From: Anaerohabitans sp964387285
GTDB lineage: Bacteria; Zhuqueibacterota; Zhuqueibacteria; Residuimicrobiales; Residuimicrobiaceae
Assembly: GCA_964387285.1 (NCBI GenBank)
Contig: CAYLWO010000014.1
Location: 30,998-94,997, forward strand
DNA length: 64,000 nt
Reading direction: 5' to 3'
The notes under the pieces are model-generated. The model was not told where the DNA came from. It made no database searches and worked only from the letters and a program-made list of their open reading frames with translations. Position 1 is the first letter of the stretch. Each line of letters begins with the position of its first letter. Positions 1 to 8,563 of this stretch are shown one piece after another. The translations under genes and the position numbers were made by a program.

Positions 1-745
1 CCTCGACGCGCATGCCCGAAATCGGCTGGCCATTGTCGGTGCGCACAATTCGACCGCTGATCCAGCCACTGCTCAGCTGAAGATTTATGTCCGTCAGCAC
101 GGTGTCGAGAACGAGAAGCTGCGTGGCGGATTTTTCCGGATAATCAAGGGGAAAATAAAGGGATTGGTAATCCTTATCCTCTTTGATCCTTCCGTCAAGA
201 TGAATGCGGCCGGAACTGCCCTTTGGCAGACCGGACAACAGAAACCGGCCATCCGGGTCGGTAAAGCCAGTCAAAGAAGGCGCTTTGGGTGTGATATCAG
301 TAAGAAAAATCAGAGCATTGGCAACCGGCTGACCATCCCAGACCCGGGTAATTCGTCCACTTACGCCGCCGCCGTAAGAAAGTTGGAAATTCACGCCTGC
401 GACGTTGCCGGCAACCGTGATCTGAACAGCCTCTTCCTCACTTGCAGCATTCGGATGAAATACCGGCACATAGCGAGGAACAATCATATCGGCGGACAGC
501 TGCACAGTTCCAAGCGCTTTAGCATAATACTTGCCGGCTTTAAGGCCGGAGTAAGAGTACAATCCGGCGTCATTGGTAAAAATTCCGCCTACATAGGACA
601 TGTCGGCTTTATAAAATATGATACGCGTGTCTGCTATCGGTTGACCGGTGGATTCAAAGGTCACTTTGCCGGAAATCTGATAGGTTTGGGCCGACAATAT
701 GGCGGGAAGGAGAAGAGCAAGGATTGCCGGGATAAGACGTTTCAT
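1..745 (-). CDS. Secreted protein with CarboxypepD-regulatory-like repeats (3' end outside window)
   Basis: Reading leftward from the ATG at 745-743 gives an open frame of 248 codons to the window edge with no stop. It starts MKRLIPAILALLLPAILSAQ, a clear Sec signal peptide. The mature part has at least three repeats of the type 'ISGKVTFESTGQPIADTRI', 'VSGRITRVWDGQPVANALIF' and 'ISGRIVRTDNGQPISGMRV', each followed where visible by a 'TNDAGLYSYSGL'- or 'TDPDGRFLLSGL'-like strand. This is the pattern of carboxypeptidase-regulatory-like / SpaA-type beta-sandwich domains found in surface proteins. A ribosome-binding site GGGAG lies just upstream of the ATG. The domain assignment is by family resemblance; the C-terminus and any catalytic or sorting domain are not visible. 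Confidence 0.8.
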   Translation of the reverse strand, partial: MKRLIPAILALLLPAILSAQTYQISGKVTFESTGQPIADTRIIFYKADMSYVGGIFTNDAGLYSYSGLKAGKYYAKALGTVQLSADMIVPRYVPVFHPNAASEEEAVQITVAGNVAGVNFQLSYGGGVSGRITRVWDGQPVANALIFLTDITPKAPSLTGFTDPDGRFLLSGLPKGSSGRIHLDGRIKEDKDYQSLYFPLDYPEKSATQLLVLDTVLTDINLQLSSGWISGRIVRTDNGQPISGMRVE

Positions 746-1008
746 AAGATACTCCCATAATTTAGAAAATGAGATATATCATCTGTTCATTATGATGGAG
801 AAAATGAATGTCCAGCGATATGGATAAAGAAACAAAAGAAGGGAGAGCATCATGCTATACTCTGAGACATGATGGTCTGTAACGAGGAAAGCATCTTTTT
901 AAAAAACGCTTTTGCCACGCGCTTAAAACTCCATTAATTACCCATCATTATAAAAAAATAAGAATTCATTTTTCAAAAAGCAAGAGTTTTTGCTTTTCTC
1001 GCAAATCT

Positions 1009-1227
1009 TTAGATTTTGCCCCGACATCTGTCGGCCGATTTGCACCATTGGGTACACCCCATATTCATCCGTGGATTGATGATCTCGCACTTGCATTGCG
1101 GACAAATCCGCATGGGTTCGTCTTTCCAGAACTCGATCTCGGTTCGGCAATTCGGACAAGTAACGTCAAAAATATCCTCCGGTTTCCACCGGCTCATGTC
1201 CTGTCCAGGACAATGGGGCGTATCCAT
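1009..1227 (-). CDS. Small zinc-ribbon protein (72 aa)
   Basis: A 72-residue protein starting MDTPHCPGQDMSRWKPEDIF. It carries CPNC at about residue 24, then CPQCKC, then a C-terminal GCTQWCKSADRC, so ten cysteines suited to binding one or two metal ions. The 'HCPGQD..KPEDI..CPxC..EFWKDEP..CPxC' layout is familiar from short uncharacterised zinc-ribbon proteins of anaerobes. It lies downstream of the acetyl-CoA synthase cluster on the same strand, but a 534-bp gap and a stem-loop separate them, so co-transcription is doubtful. Function is unknown. The cysteine spacing and rich lysine/tryptophan content make it much more convincing than the overlapping frames. Confidence 0.7.
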   Translation of the reverse strand: MDTPHCPGQDMSRWKPEDIFDVTCPNCRTEIEFWKDEPMRICPQCKCEIINPRMNMGCTQWCKSADRCRGKI

Positions 1228-1300
1228 TCTCTACCTCCAACAAAAGATACTATAAATCCGGATTGGATTAACGATGCCATGATTGCCGCAACAATATTAA

Positions 1301-1372
1301 GACCGTGTCATTGCGAACGAAGTTACCGTCGCTTATAAAGGAGATTATCTGCGCTGGAGTGAAGCAATCCCC
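1301..1372 (+). repeat. Dispersed repeat, copy 1 (GTGTCATTGCGAACG ... GAAGCAATCC)
   Basis: Starts GACCGTGTCATTGCGAACG and ends GTGAAGCAATCC, with GGAGATTATCTGCG in the middle. An inverted copy of the same order of motifs lies at 31272-31336. It sits in the 534-bp non-coding gap 1228-1761, which also holds the repeat at 1449-1535 and the stem-loop at 1725-1755. I see no gene in that gap. Confidence 0.75.
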
Positions 1373-1448
1373 CTTTAACAACAAAATGTAATTAGAGGGC
1401 CTGCTGTTATCGATTTCAGGAATACGCGAACAATAAAAAACCTAATAT

Positions 1449-1535
1449 TTTTAATTAGCATGTAGTTCCGCCTTTAGGCGGAGAAATTTCCGGCTAAAGC
1501 CAGAACTGCTTACGAAAGTTACTTTTTGGACAACC
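1449..1535 (+). repeat. Dispersed repeat with TCCGCCTTTAGGCGGA hairpin, copy 1
   Basis: The core TAGTTCCGCCTTTAGGCGGA is a self-complementary hairpin. It is followed by AAAGCCAGAACT and ends AAAGTTACTTTTTGGACAACC. A second copy with the same motif order lies at 11461-11544. No coding potential. Confidence 0.8.
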
Positions 1536-1724
1536 TCTTTGCGATGACACGCTGCACGAACTTTAGACAACAGGTCAAGCGCCATCCTATCAATCTTGTG
1601 AAGCCTGTAATCCGGTTATTCTGTTAATTATGTAACAATTTTCAATCACCAACTATTTATAGTATGTATGTAATATTTACTTCAACACCGGCGGCGGGTT
1701 AGATATCTCATGGTGGTCACCATT

Positions 1725-1755
1725 GACCTCACAGGTTTTCGAAACCTGTGAGGTC
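1725..1755 (-). terminator. Strong stem-loop 3' of acsV
   Basis: Arms GACCTCACAGGTTT and AAACCTGTGAGGTC pair perfectly over 14 bp around a 3-nt loop. It begins 6 bp downstream of the acsV stop and could end or stabilise the cluster's transcript. There is no long T-run, so simple intrinsic termination is not certain. It may also be a dispersed repeat of the type seen at 31202 and 43067. Confidence 0.5.
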
Positions 1756-1761
1756 TGATGG

Positions 1762-3672
1762 TCAGGCCGGATTTATCCTGGAATGAACCGTCGGAAACAA
1801 ATCTCGATTGGTGTGCGGCAGAAACATGGCCGCTGTATATTGATCCATATATCCGGGTCTCGTGGAAAGGTCGATATAGGTCATGCGCCGCGCCAAATCA
1901 ATTTGTTTGGCTTTGTATTCGTGCGAGACTAATACCATATAAGCGCCGGTCAACGAGGAATTGCCGATGTAAAGAAATTTTTCTCTGGTTAAATCGGGTA
2001 AGAGTCCGATACAAATCGCTTTTTCAATATCTAAAAACCGGCCGAATCCACCGGCAATATAGATCTGGTGCAAATCACTGAAACGCATTTCAGCTTGTTC
2101 CAGCATGAGGCTGCAGGCGGAAAAAATTGCGGCTTTGGCGCGTATGATGTTGTCAATATCGGTCTCACTGATGACAATAGCCTTGCCTGCTGCACTCTCT
2201 TCTTCAGGTACAATCGTATAAACCGCTTGTCTCCCTTTAACGGTGATTGCAGCCGATTTTCTGAAGCGATTCAGTTTGCCGGATGAATCCAACCATCCGG
2301 TAAGAAACAGATTCGCCAGCAGCGAGATCATGCCGGAACCGCAGATTCCTCTGGCTGCTACATTGCCGATGGTTTGCCAGGAAGCGACCCCAGTCAGCGG
2401 ATTCACTTCAACTTTTTCAATGGCGCCGAGAGAAGCACGCATGCCGAATTCGATGCCGCCGCCCTCGAAAGCAGGTCCTGCTGAACAGGCGCAGGTCAGC
2501 AAAAAATCACGATTGCCGAGCACCAGTTCACCATTGGTGCCGATGTCAATAAACAGATTGACGTCATGACTCTCGGTGGCCAGATCCGTGCACAACAATC
2601 CCGCCGTAATGTCGCCGCCAACGTAACTGCCGACGCTGGGAGAAATATAAACCCAGGATTGCGGTTTCACATCCAGGCCCACCTCCTTGGCGGTAAAATA
2701 GGTGGACTCTAAAATGGTCGGTGTATAGGGCGCCAGACGCAGATAATCAGGTTTTAAGCCCAGCAATAAATGAATCATGGTGGTGTTGCCGGCAATGACC
2801 GTGTTGCAGATTTCGTGGGGTTTTACGCCATGCGTCGTACACACCTGTTTGATCAAACCATTAATGGTCTGTACAACGCGTCGCTGCAACTCGCGCAATC
2901 TCTCCGGTTTTTGCGCATAGTTGATCCGGCTGATGATATCCAGTCCGCACACCACCTGATTGTTATAAGCCGTACGCATGGACACCACTTTAGCCAGGGG
3001 CAAGAAAACCAATTGCACAGCTACTGTGGTCGTGCCGATATCGACGGCGATGCCGTAATGACGGGTTGTTTGATTGCCGGGCTCGACATCGACGATATGA
3101 TACCGCTGCTCTGAACGCATGAGCGTGACCGTAACCTGACCGTTTTCCTGACGCAGGGCATCCGCCACTTTTTGAATGACGGGCAGGGAATAATGAAATT
3201 CCTGTTTACCCCATTCTTTTTGAATGGTTCTCGTCAATCGTTCTAAATCCGAGAGCCCATCTTCGGCTTGTGGTTCCGGAACCTGAATCAGCCATTTGAT
3301 GGTCAAGGGATCATACTGCCATTCTTTGGGGATTAACTCGTGACGGACCAGATAGGCAGATTCCATTTCATCGACAAACTGGCCGCCCTCCTTGCTGGTC
3401 TGTTCCGGAATTTCCACTGTGATCGGCTTGTCGAGGATACGGGTTTTACAGGCCAGCACATAGCCGTCGCTCAGTGCCGAATTGGAGAGAATGCCGCGGC
3501 TGTCGGTATCTACCTGACCGCTGATGAGGCGCACCAAACAGTCGCCGCACGTGCCTTTGCCTCCACACGACAAGTCAATCTCAATATCGACCTGGTGCAT
3601 ACAATCGAGCAGCTCGGAACCCGGAGCCGCGTCGATGGTCTTTCCTGATGGTGCAAAGGTGACAAGCGGCAT
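1762..3672 (-). CDS. acsV: Corrinoid activation/regeneration protein AcsV (RACo, ASKHA domain plus [2Fe-2S])
   Basis: 636 residues. The N-terminus is a plant-type ferredoxin domain: C36, C42 and C45 in 'SCGGKGTCGDC', with C75 as the fourth [2Fe-2S] ligand. After a linker there is an actin-like ASKHA ATPase domain from about residue 205, with 'AVDIGTTTVAVQL' as phosphate loop 1, 'FIDIGTNGELVLG' as loop 2 and 'YIAGGFGRFLDI' near the end. This is the architecture of RACo/AcsV, which uses ATP to return Co(II) of the corrinoid iron-sulfur protein to Co(I). The start lies 1 bp after the acsC stop with no clear Shine-Dalgarno, so translational coupling is likely. It is the last gene of the cluster. 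Identification rests on domain order and the neighbouring acsC. Confidence 0.93.
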   Translation of the reverse strand: MPLVTFAPSGKTIDAAPGSELLDCMHQVDIEIDLSCGGKGTCGDCLVRLISGQVDTDSRGILSNSALSDGYVLACKTRILDKPITVEIPEQTSKEGGQFVDEMESAYLVRHELIPKEWQYDPLTIKWLIQVPEPQAEDGLSDLERLTRTIQKEWGKQEFHYSLPVIQKVADALRQENGQVTVTLMRSEQRYHIVDVEPGNQTTRHYGIAVDIGTTTVAVQLVFLPLAKVVSMRTAYNNQVVCGLDIISRINYAQKPERLRELQRRVVQTINGLIKQVCTTHGVKPHEICNTVIAGNTTMIHLLLGLKPDYLRLAPYTPTILESTYFTAKEVGLDVKPQSWVYISPSVGSYVGGDITAGLLCTDLATESHDVNLFIDIGTNGELVLGNRDFLLTCACSAGPAFEGGGIEFGMRASLGAIEKVEVNPLTGVASWQTIGNVAARGICGSGMISLLANLFLTGWLDSSGKLNRFRKSAAITVKGRQAVYTIVPEEESAAGKAIVISETDIDNIIRAKAAIFSACSLMLEQAEMRFSDLHQIYIAGGFGRFLDIEKAICIGLLPDLTREKFLYIGNSSLTGAYMVLVSHEYKAKQIDLARRMTYIDLSTRPGYMDQYTAAMFLPHTNRDLFPTVHSRINPA

Positions 3673-3673
3673 A

Positions 3674-5011
3674 TCAATTCAATCTGGCTTTAATAAAACT
3701 CTCCAGATCCGCTGCTTCCTGCGGACCGACGATCACTTTCCAGCCGTGCATCTGCTCTTCCAATTCGCCGCTGATTTGCGCAACGTAACCGGGTATGATG
3801 ATGGTTCGGGAGGAAACTAAATTTTCCAGATCGATGCTCTTGGCGAATTTTGCGATATGCGCTCCGGAAAATTTTCCGGCAGCCCAAGCGGTCAATACAC
3901 TCATGCCCTCACATTCCGGCACCAACAGCCAGGCATGGGTTCCGCTGTTCTCGATTTCACCGGTTACGATAAAATAGGTCAATGAAAAATTGGTCGTTAC
4001 AAATACGGGTGCCTCGGGTTTTGGTTCACCAATCGCATATAACTTGGGTTCGACCTGAATAGGTTTTTGTGGATCGGTAAAAATATTCTGCCGTAGTGTA
4101 GCCAACGTGGTCAACTGCGCTGGATCGAAACTCGGCAACAGACAAATGCCGCCGTATTTGCAGATCTCATTTACCGCACGGATGGTATTTTCCATGACAT
4201 CGGTATTATCCAGAATGCAGAGAGTGGGGAAACCTAAAGGCTTGAATAGATCCTTGAGCGCTGCCCGCCGGGCAATGGAATTAACCTGAAACTGTTCGGA
4301 TAGTGTATGAGCAGGGAATTGCAGCAGTAAATCGGTGAATCCGGTTTCTCGTAATTTACCTACTAATGAGACCAGTTTATTCAGATCTGCAGCGGTCACA
4401 GACAAGACATGCCCGAATTCTTTCGCGACCGGCAACAAGGCATCAGCCATTTCTTCCGTCGCTGCCACGAGAATACTATGCGAGCCTGCAACTGTTTTGG
4501 CAGCCGCAACGAGCGACTCGACATGCGTGCTCTGTAAGATCAGCGGCCGTTTCGTTTTTTCCCACGCTTTATGGACCACCTGAACAAATTTCTCAACACT
4601 GAATCCTTTCTGCCGCACGCCCACCAGGTCGATACGCAGCGTCTCACCAACGCGCTCCAGAACATAGCTGTTGATATTTTGTAAAGCATCGTCCAAATCA
4701 TCCTGATCATCCGTGTCATTCACATTTACCGCCAGTGCCGTGCGATTGACAAAAGTTTTTTCATGACGGTATAATACGGATTCGTCGCCCAGTTTCAACG
4801 ACCCATCCGCGCCTAAAGCGATAGTTTTCACCGGCGGTTCGCTGGCGGCGCCCAGAACTTTTTTAGCTTCATCCGAAGCGTAGGGGCATTGCGCCAGCTC
4901 TGCTTTCTTGGCAGCCAGCTTCATGGCAAAAGCGAGACAGGTGTTGGAGCCGCACTCTTTGCAGTTGGTTTTGGGTAACAGCTTTTGAATTTGTAAACCG
5001 GTGAGGGCCAT
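3674..5011 (-). CDS. acsC: Corrinoid/iron-sulfur protein large subunit AcsC
   Basis: 445 residues, the normal length for the CFeSP gamma subunit. The N-terminal domain has C17, C20, C25 and C42 ('NCKECGSNTC...QC'), the [4Fe-4S] ligand set for low-potential reductive activation. A TIM barrel and a C-terminal cobamide-binding domain follow ('VTTNFSLTYFIVTGEIENSG' region at about 340). The protein carries the methyl group on cobalt to acetyl-CoA synthase. Ribosome-binding site AGGAG lies 9 nt before the ATG. Its partner AcsD is not a separate gene here: it is fused to AcsB immediately upstream. It lies 1 bp before acsV. Confidence 0.95.
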   Translation of the reverse strand: MALTGLQIQKLLPKTNCKECGSNTCLAFAMKLAAKKAELAQCPYASDEAKKVLGAASEPPVKTIALGADGSLKLGDESVLYRHEKTFVNRTALAVNVNDTDDQDDLDDALQNINSYVLERVGETLRIDLVGVRQKGFSVEKFVQVVHKAWEKTKRPLILQSTHVESLVAAAKTVAGSHSILVAATEEMADALLPVAKEFGHVLSVTAADLNKLVSLVGKLRETGFTDLLLQFPAHTLSEQFQVNSIARRAALKDLFKPLGFPTLCILDNTDVMENTIRAVNEICKYGGICLLPSFDPAQLTTLATLRQNIFTDPQKPIQVEPKLYAIGEPKPEAPVFVTTNFSLTYFIVTGEIENSGTHAWLLVPECEGMSVLTAWAAGKFSGAHIAKFAKSIDLENLVSSRTIIIPGYVAQISGELEEQMHGWKVIVGPQEAADLESFIKARLN

Positions 5012-5086
5012 GGCTGAATTACTCCTATTTGACTCTATAATTTACAATCATGTCATCAAAAATTGCAAAATAAAATAAAATCGACA

Positions 5087-8000
5087 TCAACCGGTTTTAC
5101 CAACAAGATTATCGATCGCCCGTCGTAAAGAAAGCGCTGCTTTGGGATTGTACATAATCAAAATATTCGCTCCGGCATACAGCAACGTCAACGCTGTCGC
5201 CAGTTCCCACATGGCTGCACGCTGCTCCAACTCTCCCCAGGCCGGAAAATCTTTTGCCGAAGCCTTGTACTCTTTGATCTTGGCGCATTCCTGGCCCGGT
5301 GAAACAATCATGGGACCGGCCAGCATTTTATCGCCGTTCAAGGCCGTCAAGCGAATCCGCTCCATCACCGAATAGGTATATTCGATGCCGTAACCGGCAG
5401 CGCCGGTCATCGGGTCCATGACGATCTGCTCTGTTTTAACATCCATGTTGGTCAACAGAATGTTCATCTGTTTGGCAATATTGACATCGATCGGACTCTG
5501 ACTGACCAGCGCATGGCCATAGGCGATGGCTGCTCCGGCAATGGTGCGATAGTTGTTCTGCTCAACCCAATTCAACAACAGGCGCTCGCCGCTAAAAGTC
5601 TGCGCAATCGCTTTGAGCACCTGGTTGTTTTTATCAAAATGGCTGTGTCCGGTAATAATGAGTGGAACCGGAACCGCCTTTAAAACAGCATCCACCAACG
5701 CAACAGCCTGTTCGACCGTGCGATTGCCTTTTTCCGGATGGGTAGCGTCCAGCCGGACACTGATTAAATCAGCTCCATATCGCTCTACGCAAATCCTGGC
5801 CATGTCCGCAGGACGTGTGAGCACATCGCCATAAGCATGGCGCAGCACTTCAGGGTATTTTTCACTTATCTCATCAAACACTTCCATGGCGATCAAGGGT
5901 CGATTGGGCATCTCTCCTTCCCACAAATGAAAAGGCATGGCAGTCTCACCGCCGATTACGCAGGTTTTCCCGCGACTGCCGCCCTCTTTTTTTGTGGCGC
6001 CCAGGCGAACCGTCCAGACCGGAACCTCACATTTTTCTTTGTTGATCTGAAAAGCGGTCACCTGTTCAATACGTTCAGCTGCAGAAGGCGCCGGCGGGGC
6101 ATGCAGGACCAACGGCTCGCTGATGATGGGCTCTACCGGTTTTTCTTTGCCGAGATAACGGTGCTGCAACGTGGCGACAATTTCGCCGACAATTCCCTCG
6201 GCGATCGACGCTTTGAGTTCCCGTGCCAACTCTTCCTTTAATTGTTCCTTCAGTTGCTGCATTTGTTCGCGACTCATCGCTTGTTCCTCAGCATGAACGC
6301 CGACAACGGCCGGCAACGATACAGGCTCAACAGGGGTTTCTGCGGCAACAGCCTGATGAACCGAGGAATCTGCTTTGGAAAACGCACTCATATCTTCCAT
6401 GGCTAAAGCTGGATGTCCAACCTGTTCCAGATATTTTCTGACATTGTCAGCTTCAATCGAAACTGTTTCATCGGCTATTTTTTCTAAAAGACCGTCAGCG
6501 TTCTGTTCGCTGAAACGTTTTTTTAAATCATCAGCCAACAACTCTTTCAACTCTTTGGTCATCCATACCAATCGTTTATGTCCGCCTTCGGCAAAGAGAA
6601 ATTTTCTTGAAGTCAGGAACACCTTGCCGCAGCCCATAAAACCCGGCGTTTGCAAACCGCCGCCGACATTGCCGGCCAAAGTGGAAAAGGTCATGCCCAC
6701 CGGCGTTTCTCCCTGATATTCCCGATTAACGGCCATGACGCCGTTGCATTCCGGTAAATAGGCGCAGATCACTTCGAAACAGCCGCAGCTGGTCATGGGA
6801 TTGTTCATGATGGAATAAGCGGAGAAACTGTGCACGGTCTTGTGGCTGTTGATAAAAACATAATCATCTATGCCCTGCCAGACTCCGCGTACGCTGTCCA
6901 GACACTCCCCTTTTTTAATGGGTTGATTGGGACCGGTCTCGTCGATTTCAAAAGCCGCCTTGCCGTCCAGCCAGTTATAGGCGCCGCACAGCCCCAAGCG
7001 CTCCGGCGTAATAACGCAGACATGGTTCGGCGCAAAGGATTGACAGAGCAGACAGGAATAAAACGTGTCCACCGCATCATCGGTCATGGATTCAAGACGA
7101 CGATTGCGTTCGTCATACACCTTGCGCGCCGTCGCCAGTCGTCTGGCCACCTCGTCACCGTCGGTGATTAAGGTGACCTGCACCTTATCGACGATAGCGG
7201 GATAATCGGAAAGAAATTTAGCGTGAATAATTTCACCATAGTGGCGCAACCGTAATCCCTTGGCAAAGCCGGCTTTGGAAACACGCGTCCACACAATATC
7301 CCGCTGCCCCATATGCCAGATGCCTTCGGCGCCGTTGATCAGATGATGGATCTGCCGTTCCAGAATGGGTTCGAAATCAGGTTGCATTTTTCTGCCTGCC
7401 ACCTGCACCCAAATGGCCAGGGGCAAAGCATCGCCCTCTTTTACGGCATCAATATCCGGACCGATAATTTGGATATCGCCGTCCGTAATGTCTTCCAATT
7501 CCGCAGAAGTTACAAATTCGAATGCCTGAGTTTTGTTGCCGCCGAACTCGACCTGGGAATCGGTTTTGCGAATGCGTTCGCCTTCAAAAGCCGGTCCGTA
7601 GGAAACCGGAATCGGCACCTTGGTAATCTTTATTTTACAGCCGCGCACCTCCAGAGCTCTTTCCACCATCGTCTCATGCGGCACATTAGAAACCACATGT
7701 TCATACGTGCAAATGCCGGTCGGCAGAATCTGTGGAATGTCGGTATCACTGATCACCGGGAAACCGTAATTGATGGCGCCGGCAGCAGCGGCATATTTAT
7801 CCGGCGTGACCTCTCCCAGGGCAAGAACAAAAGCAAAAATTCGATTCTTGTTATATTTCAAATTTCGGGTATAATCACCAGGTTTGACGCCGCCGAAGGA
7901 GAGCGCCGCCCGATTGGCAAATCCCAATGCATAAACCAGTGCCGATACATCCTGGCCAAAGGGTACCAGACGGGTTTCCCAACCCAATTGCACCCCTTCC

Positions 8001-8563
8001 TCAGCCAACTGCTCGGCAAACTGTTTGCCGTTCAATCTTCCGGCCATGAACACATAGAGATTTTTTTCCTGCAGCTCTCTGGCAATTTTAACGGCGATTT
8101 CGTTGTTGGGCGCAGCGCCGGTAATAGCGGCAAATCCGGGCGCTGTGCCGTCAACAAACTCGATGCCTCTTTCGCGCATAATCAGATCGCTGGCTGCGCC
8201 CAGCCAGATGCCCTGCACCGGATGCGGACCCACGCAATATTTACAGGCCTCGATGATTTCACAGGCAAACAAAGCAGCCACGCCGGCGTCCAGCGTATTG
8301 CCCAGATAGGGCAGCCACACTTTTTCCGAAGGCATTTCCGGCAAATAGTGTTTGGCCAATTGCAAAATATTCCGCAAATCAGCCAGGGTTTCTGATTTTT
8401 GACCGGTAAAAGAATAAATGATGGGTAAATAATATGCCGTATCCGGAAAGCCGATGGCGTGCGCTTCGCCTTTCAATTCGATGGCTTTATTCAACGCGAC
8501 TTCGGCCTGACGCACCCAATCAATGGCGCCCTGAATAGCGCTGCTGCAAATCAGTTTAGACAT
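5087..8563 (-). CDS. acsB-acsD: Fused acetyl-CoA synthase (AcsB) and corrinoid protein small subunit (AcsD)
   Basis: One uninterrupted 1158-residue frame. Residues 1-727 are acetyl-CoA synthase: C504, C507, C516 and C526 match the cluster A [4Fe-4S] cysteines and C593-G594-C595 matches the distal-nickel CGC motif, so all active-site ligands are present. Residues about 728-835 are a linker with a glutamate/lysine-rich predicted coiled coil (about 758-803) and proline-rich stretches. Residues about 836-1158 are a complete AcsD (CFeSP small subunit, TIM barrel), starting near 'FQINKEKCEVPVWTVRLGA' and including 'IVMDPMTGAAGYGIEYTYS'. AcsB makes acetyl-CoA from CO, CoA and the methyl group; AcsD dimerises with AcsC. 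The start has AGGAGAGAGCTGG before the ATG and overlaps the acsA stop by 8 bp. No internal stop or frameshift is visible. Fusion of these subunits is not the arrangement I know from acetogens. Confidence 0.93.
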   Translation of the reverse strand: MSKLICSSAIQGAIDWVRQAEVALNKAIELKGEAHAIGFPDTAYYLPIIYSFTGQKSETLADLRNILQLAKHYLPEMPSEKVWLPYLGNTLDAGVAALFACEIIEACKYCVGPHPVQGIWLGAASDLIMRERGIEFVDGTAPGFAAITGAAPNNEIAVKIARELQEKNLYVFMAGRLNGKQFAEQLAEEGVQLGWETRLVPFGQDVSALVYALGFANRAALSFGGVKPGDYTRNLKYNKNRIFAFVLALGEVTPDKYAAAAGAINYGFPVISDTDIPQILPTGICTYEHVVSNVPHETMVERALEVRGCKIKITKVPIPVSYGPAFEGERIRKTDSQVEFGGNKTQAFEFVTSAELEDITDGDIQIIGPDIDAVKEGDALPLAIWVQVAGRKMQPDFEPILERQIHHLINGAEGIWHMGQRDIVWTRVSKAGFAKGLRLRHYGEIIHAKFLSDYPAIVDKVQVTLITDGDEVARRLATARKVYDERNRRLESMTDDAVDTFYSCLLCQSFAPNHVCVITPERLGLCGAYNWLDGKAAFEIDETGPNQPIKKGECLDSVRGVWQGIDDYVFINSHKTVHSFSAYSIMNNPMTSCGCFEVICAYLPECNGVMAVNREYQGETPVGMTFSTLAGNVGGGLQTPGFMGCGKVFLTSRKFLFAEGGHKRLVWMTKELKELLADDLKKRFSEQNADGLLEKIADETVSIEADNVRKYLEQVGHPALAMEDMSAFSKADSSVHQAVAAETPVEPVSLPAVVGVHAEEQAMSREQMQQLKEQLKEELARELKASIAEGIVGEIVATLQHRYLGKEKPVEPIISEPLVLHAPPAPSAAERIEQVTAFQINKEKCEVPVWTVRLGATKKEGGSRGKTCVIGGETAMPFHLWEGEMPNRPLIAMEVFDEISEKYPEVLRHAYGDVLTRPADMARICVERYGADLISVRLDATHPEKGNRTVEQAVALVDAVLKAVPVPLIITGHSHFDKNNQVLKAIAQTFSGERLLLNWVEQNNYRTIAGAAIAYGHALVSQSPIDVNIAKQMNILLTNMDVKTEQIVMDPMTGAAGYGIEYTYSVMERIRLTALNGDKMLAGPMIVSPGQECAKIKEYKASAKDFPAWGELEQRAAMWELATALTLLYAGANILIMYNPKAALSLRRAIDNLVGKTG

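Noticed and set aside
164..760. 198-aa plus-strand open frame at the left edge
   Set aside because: It is antisense to the minus-strand protein with signal peptide and repeated domains, and has no family features itself.
1725..1755. CRISPR repeat, because of the strong palindrome
   Set aside because: A single copy; no regularly spaced array anywhere in the window.
7313..8395. 360-aa plus-strand open frame opposite acsB
   Set aside because: Antisense shadow of a gene with all catalytic motifs; no recognisable domain, biased composition.
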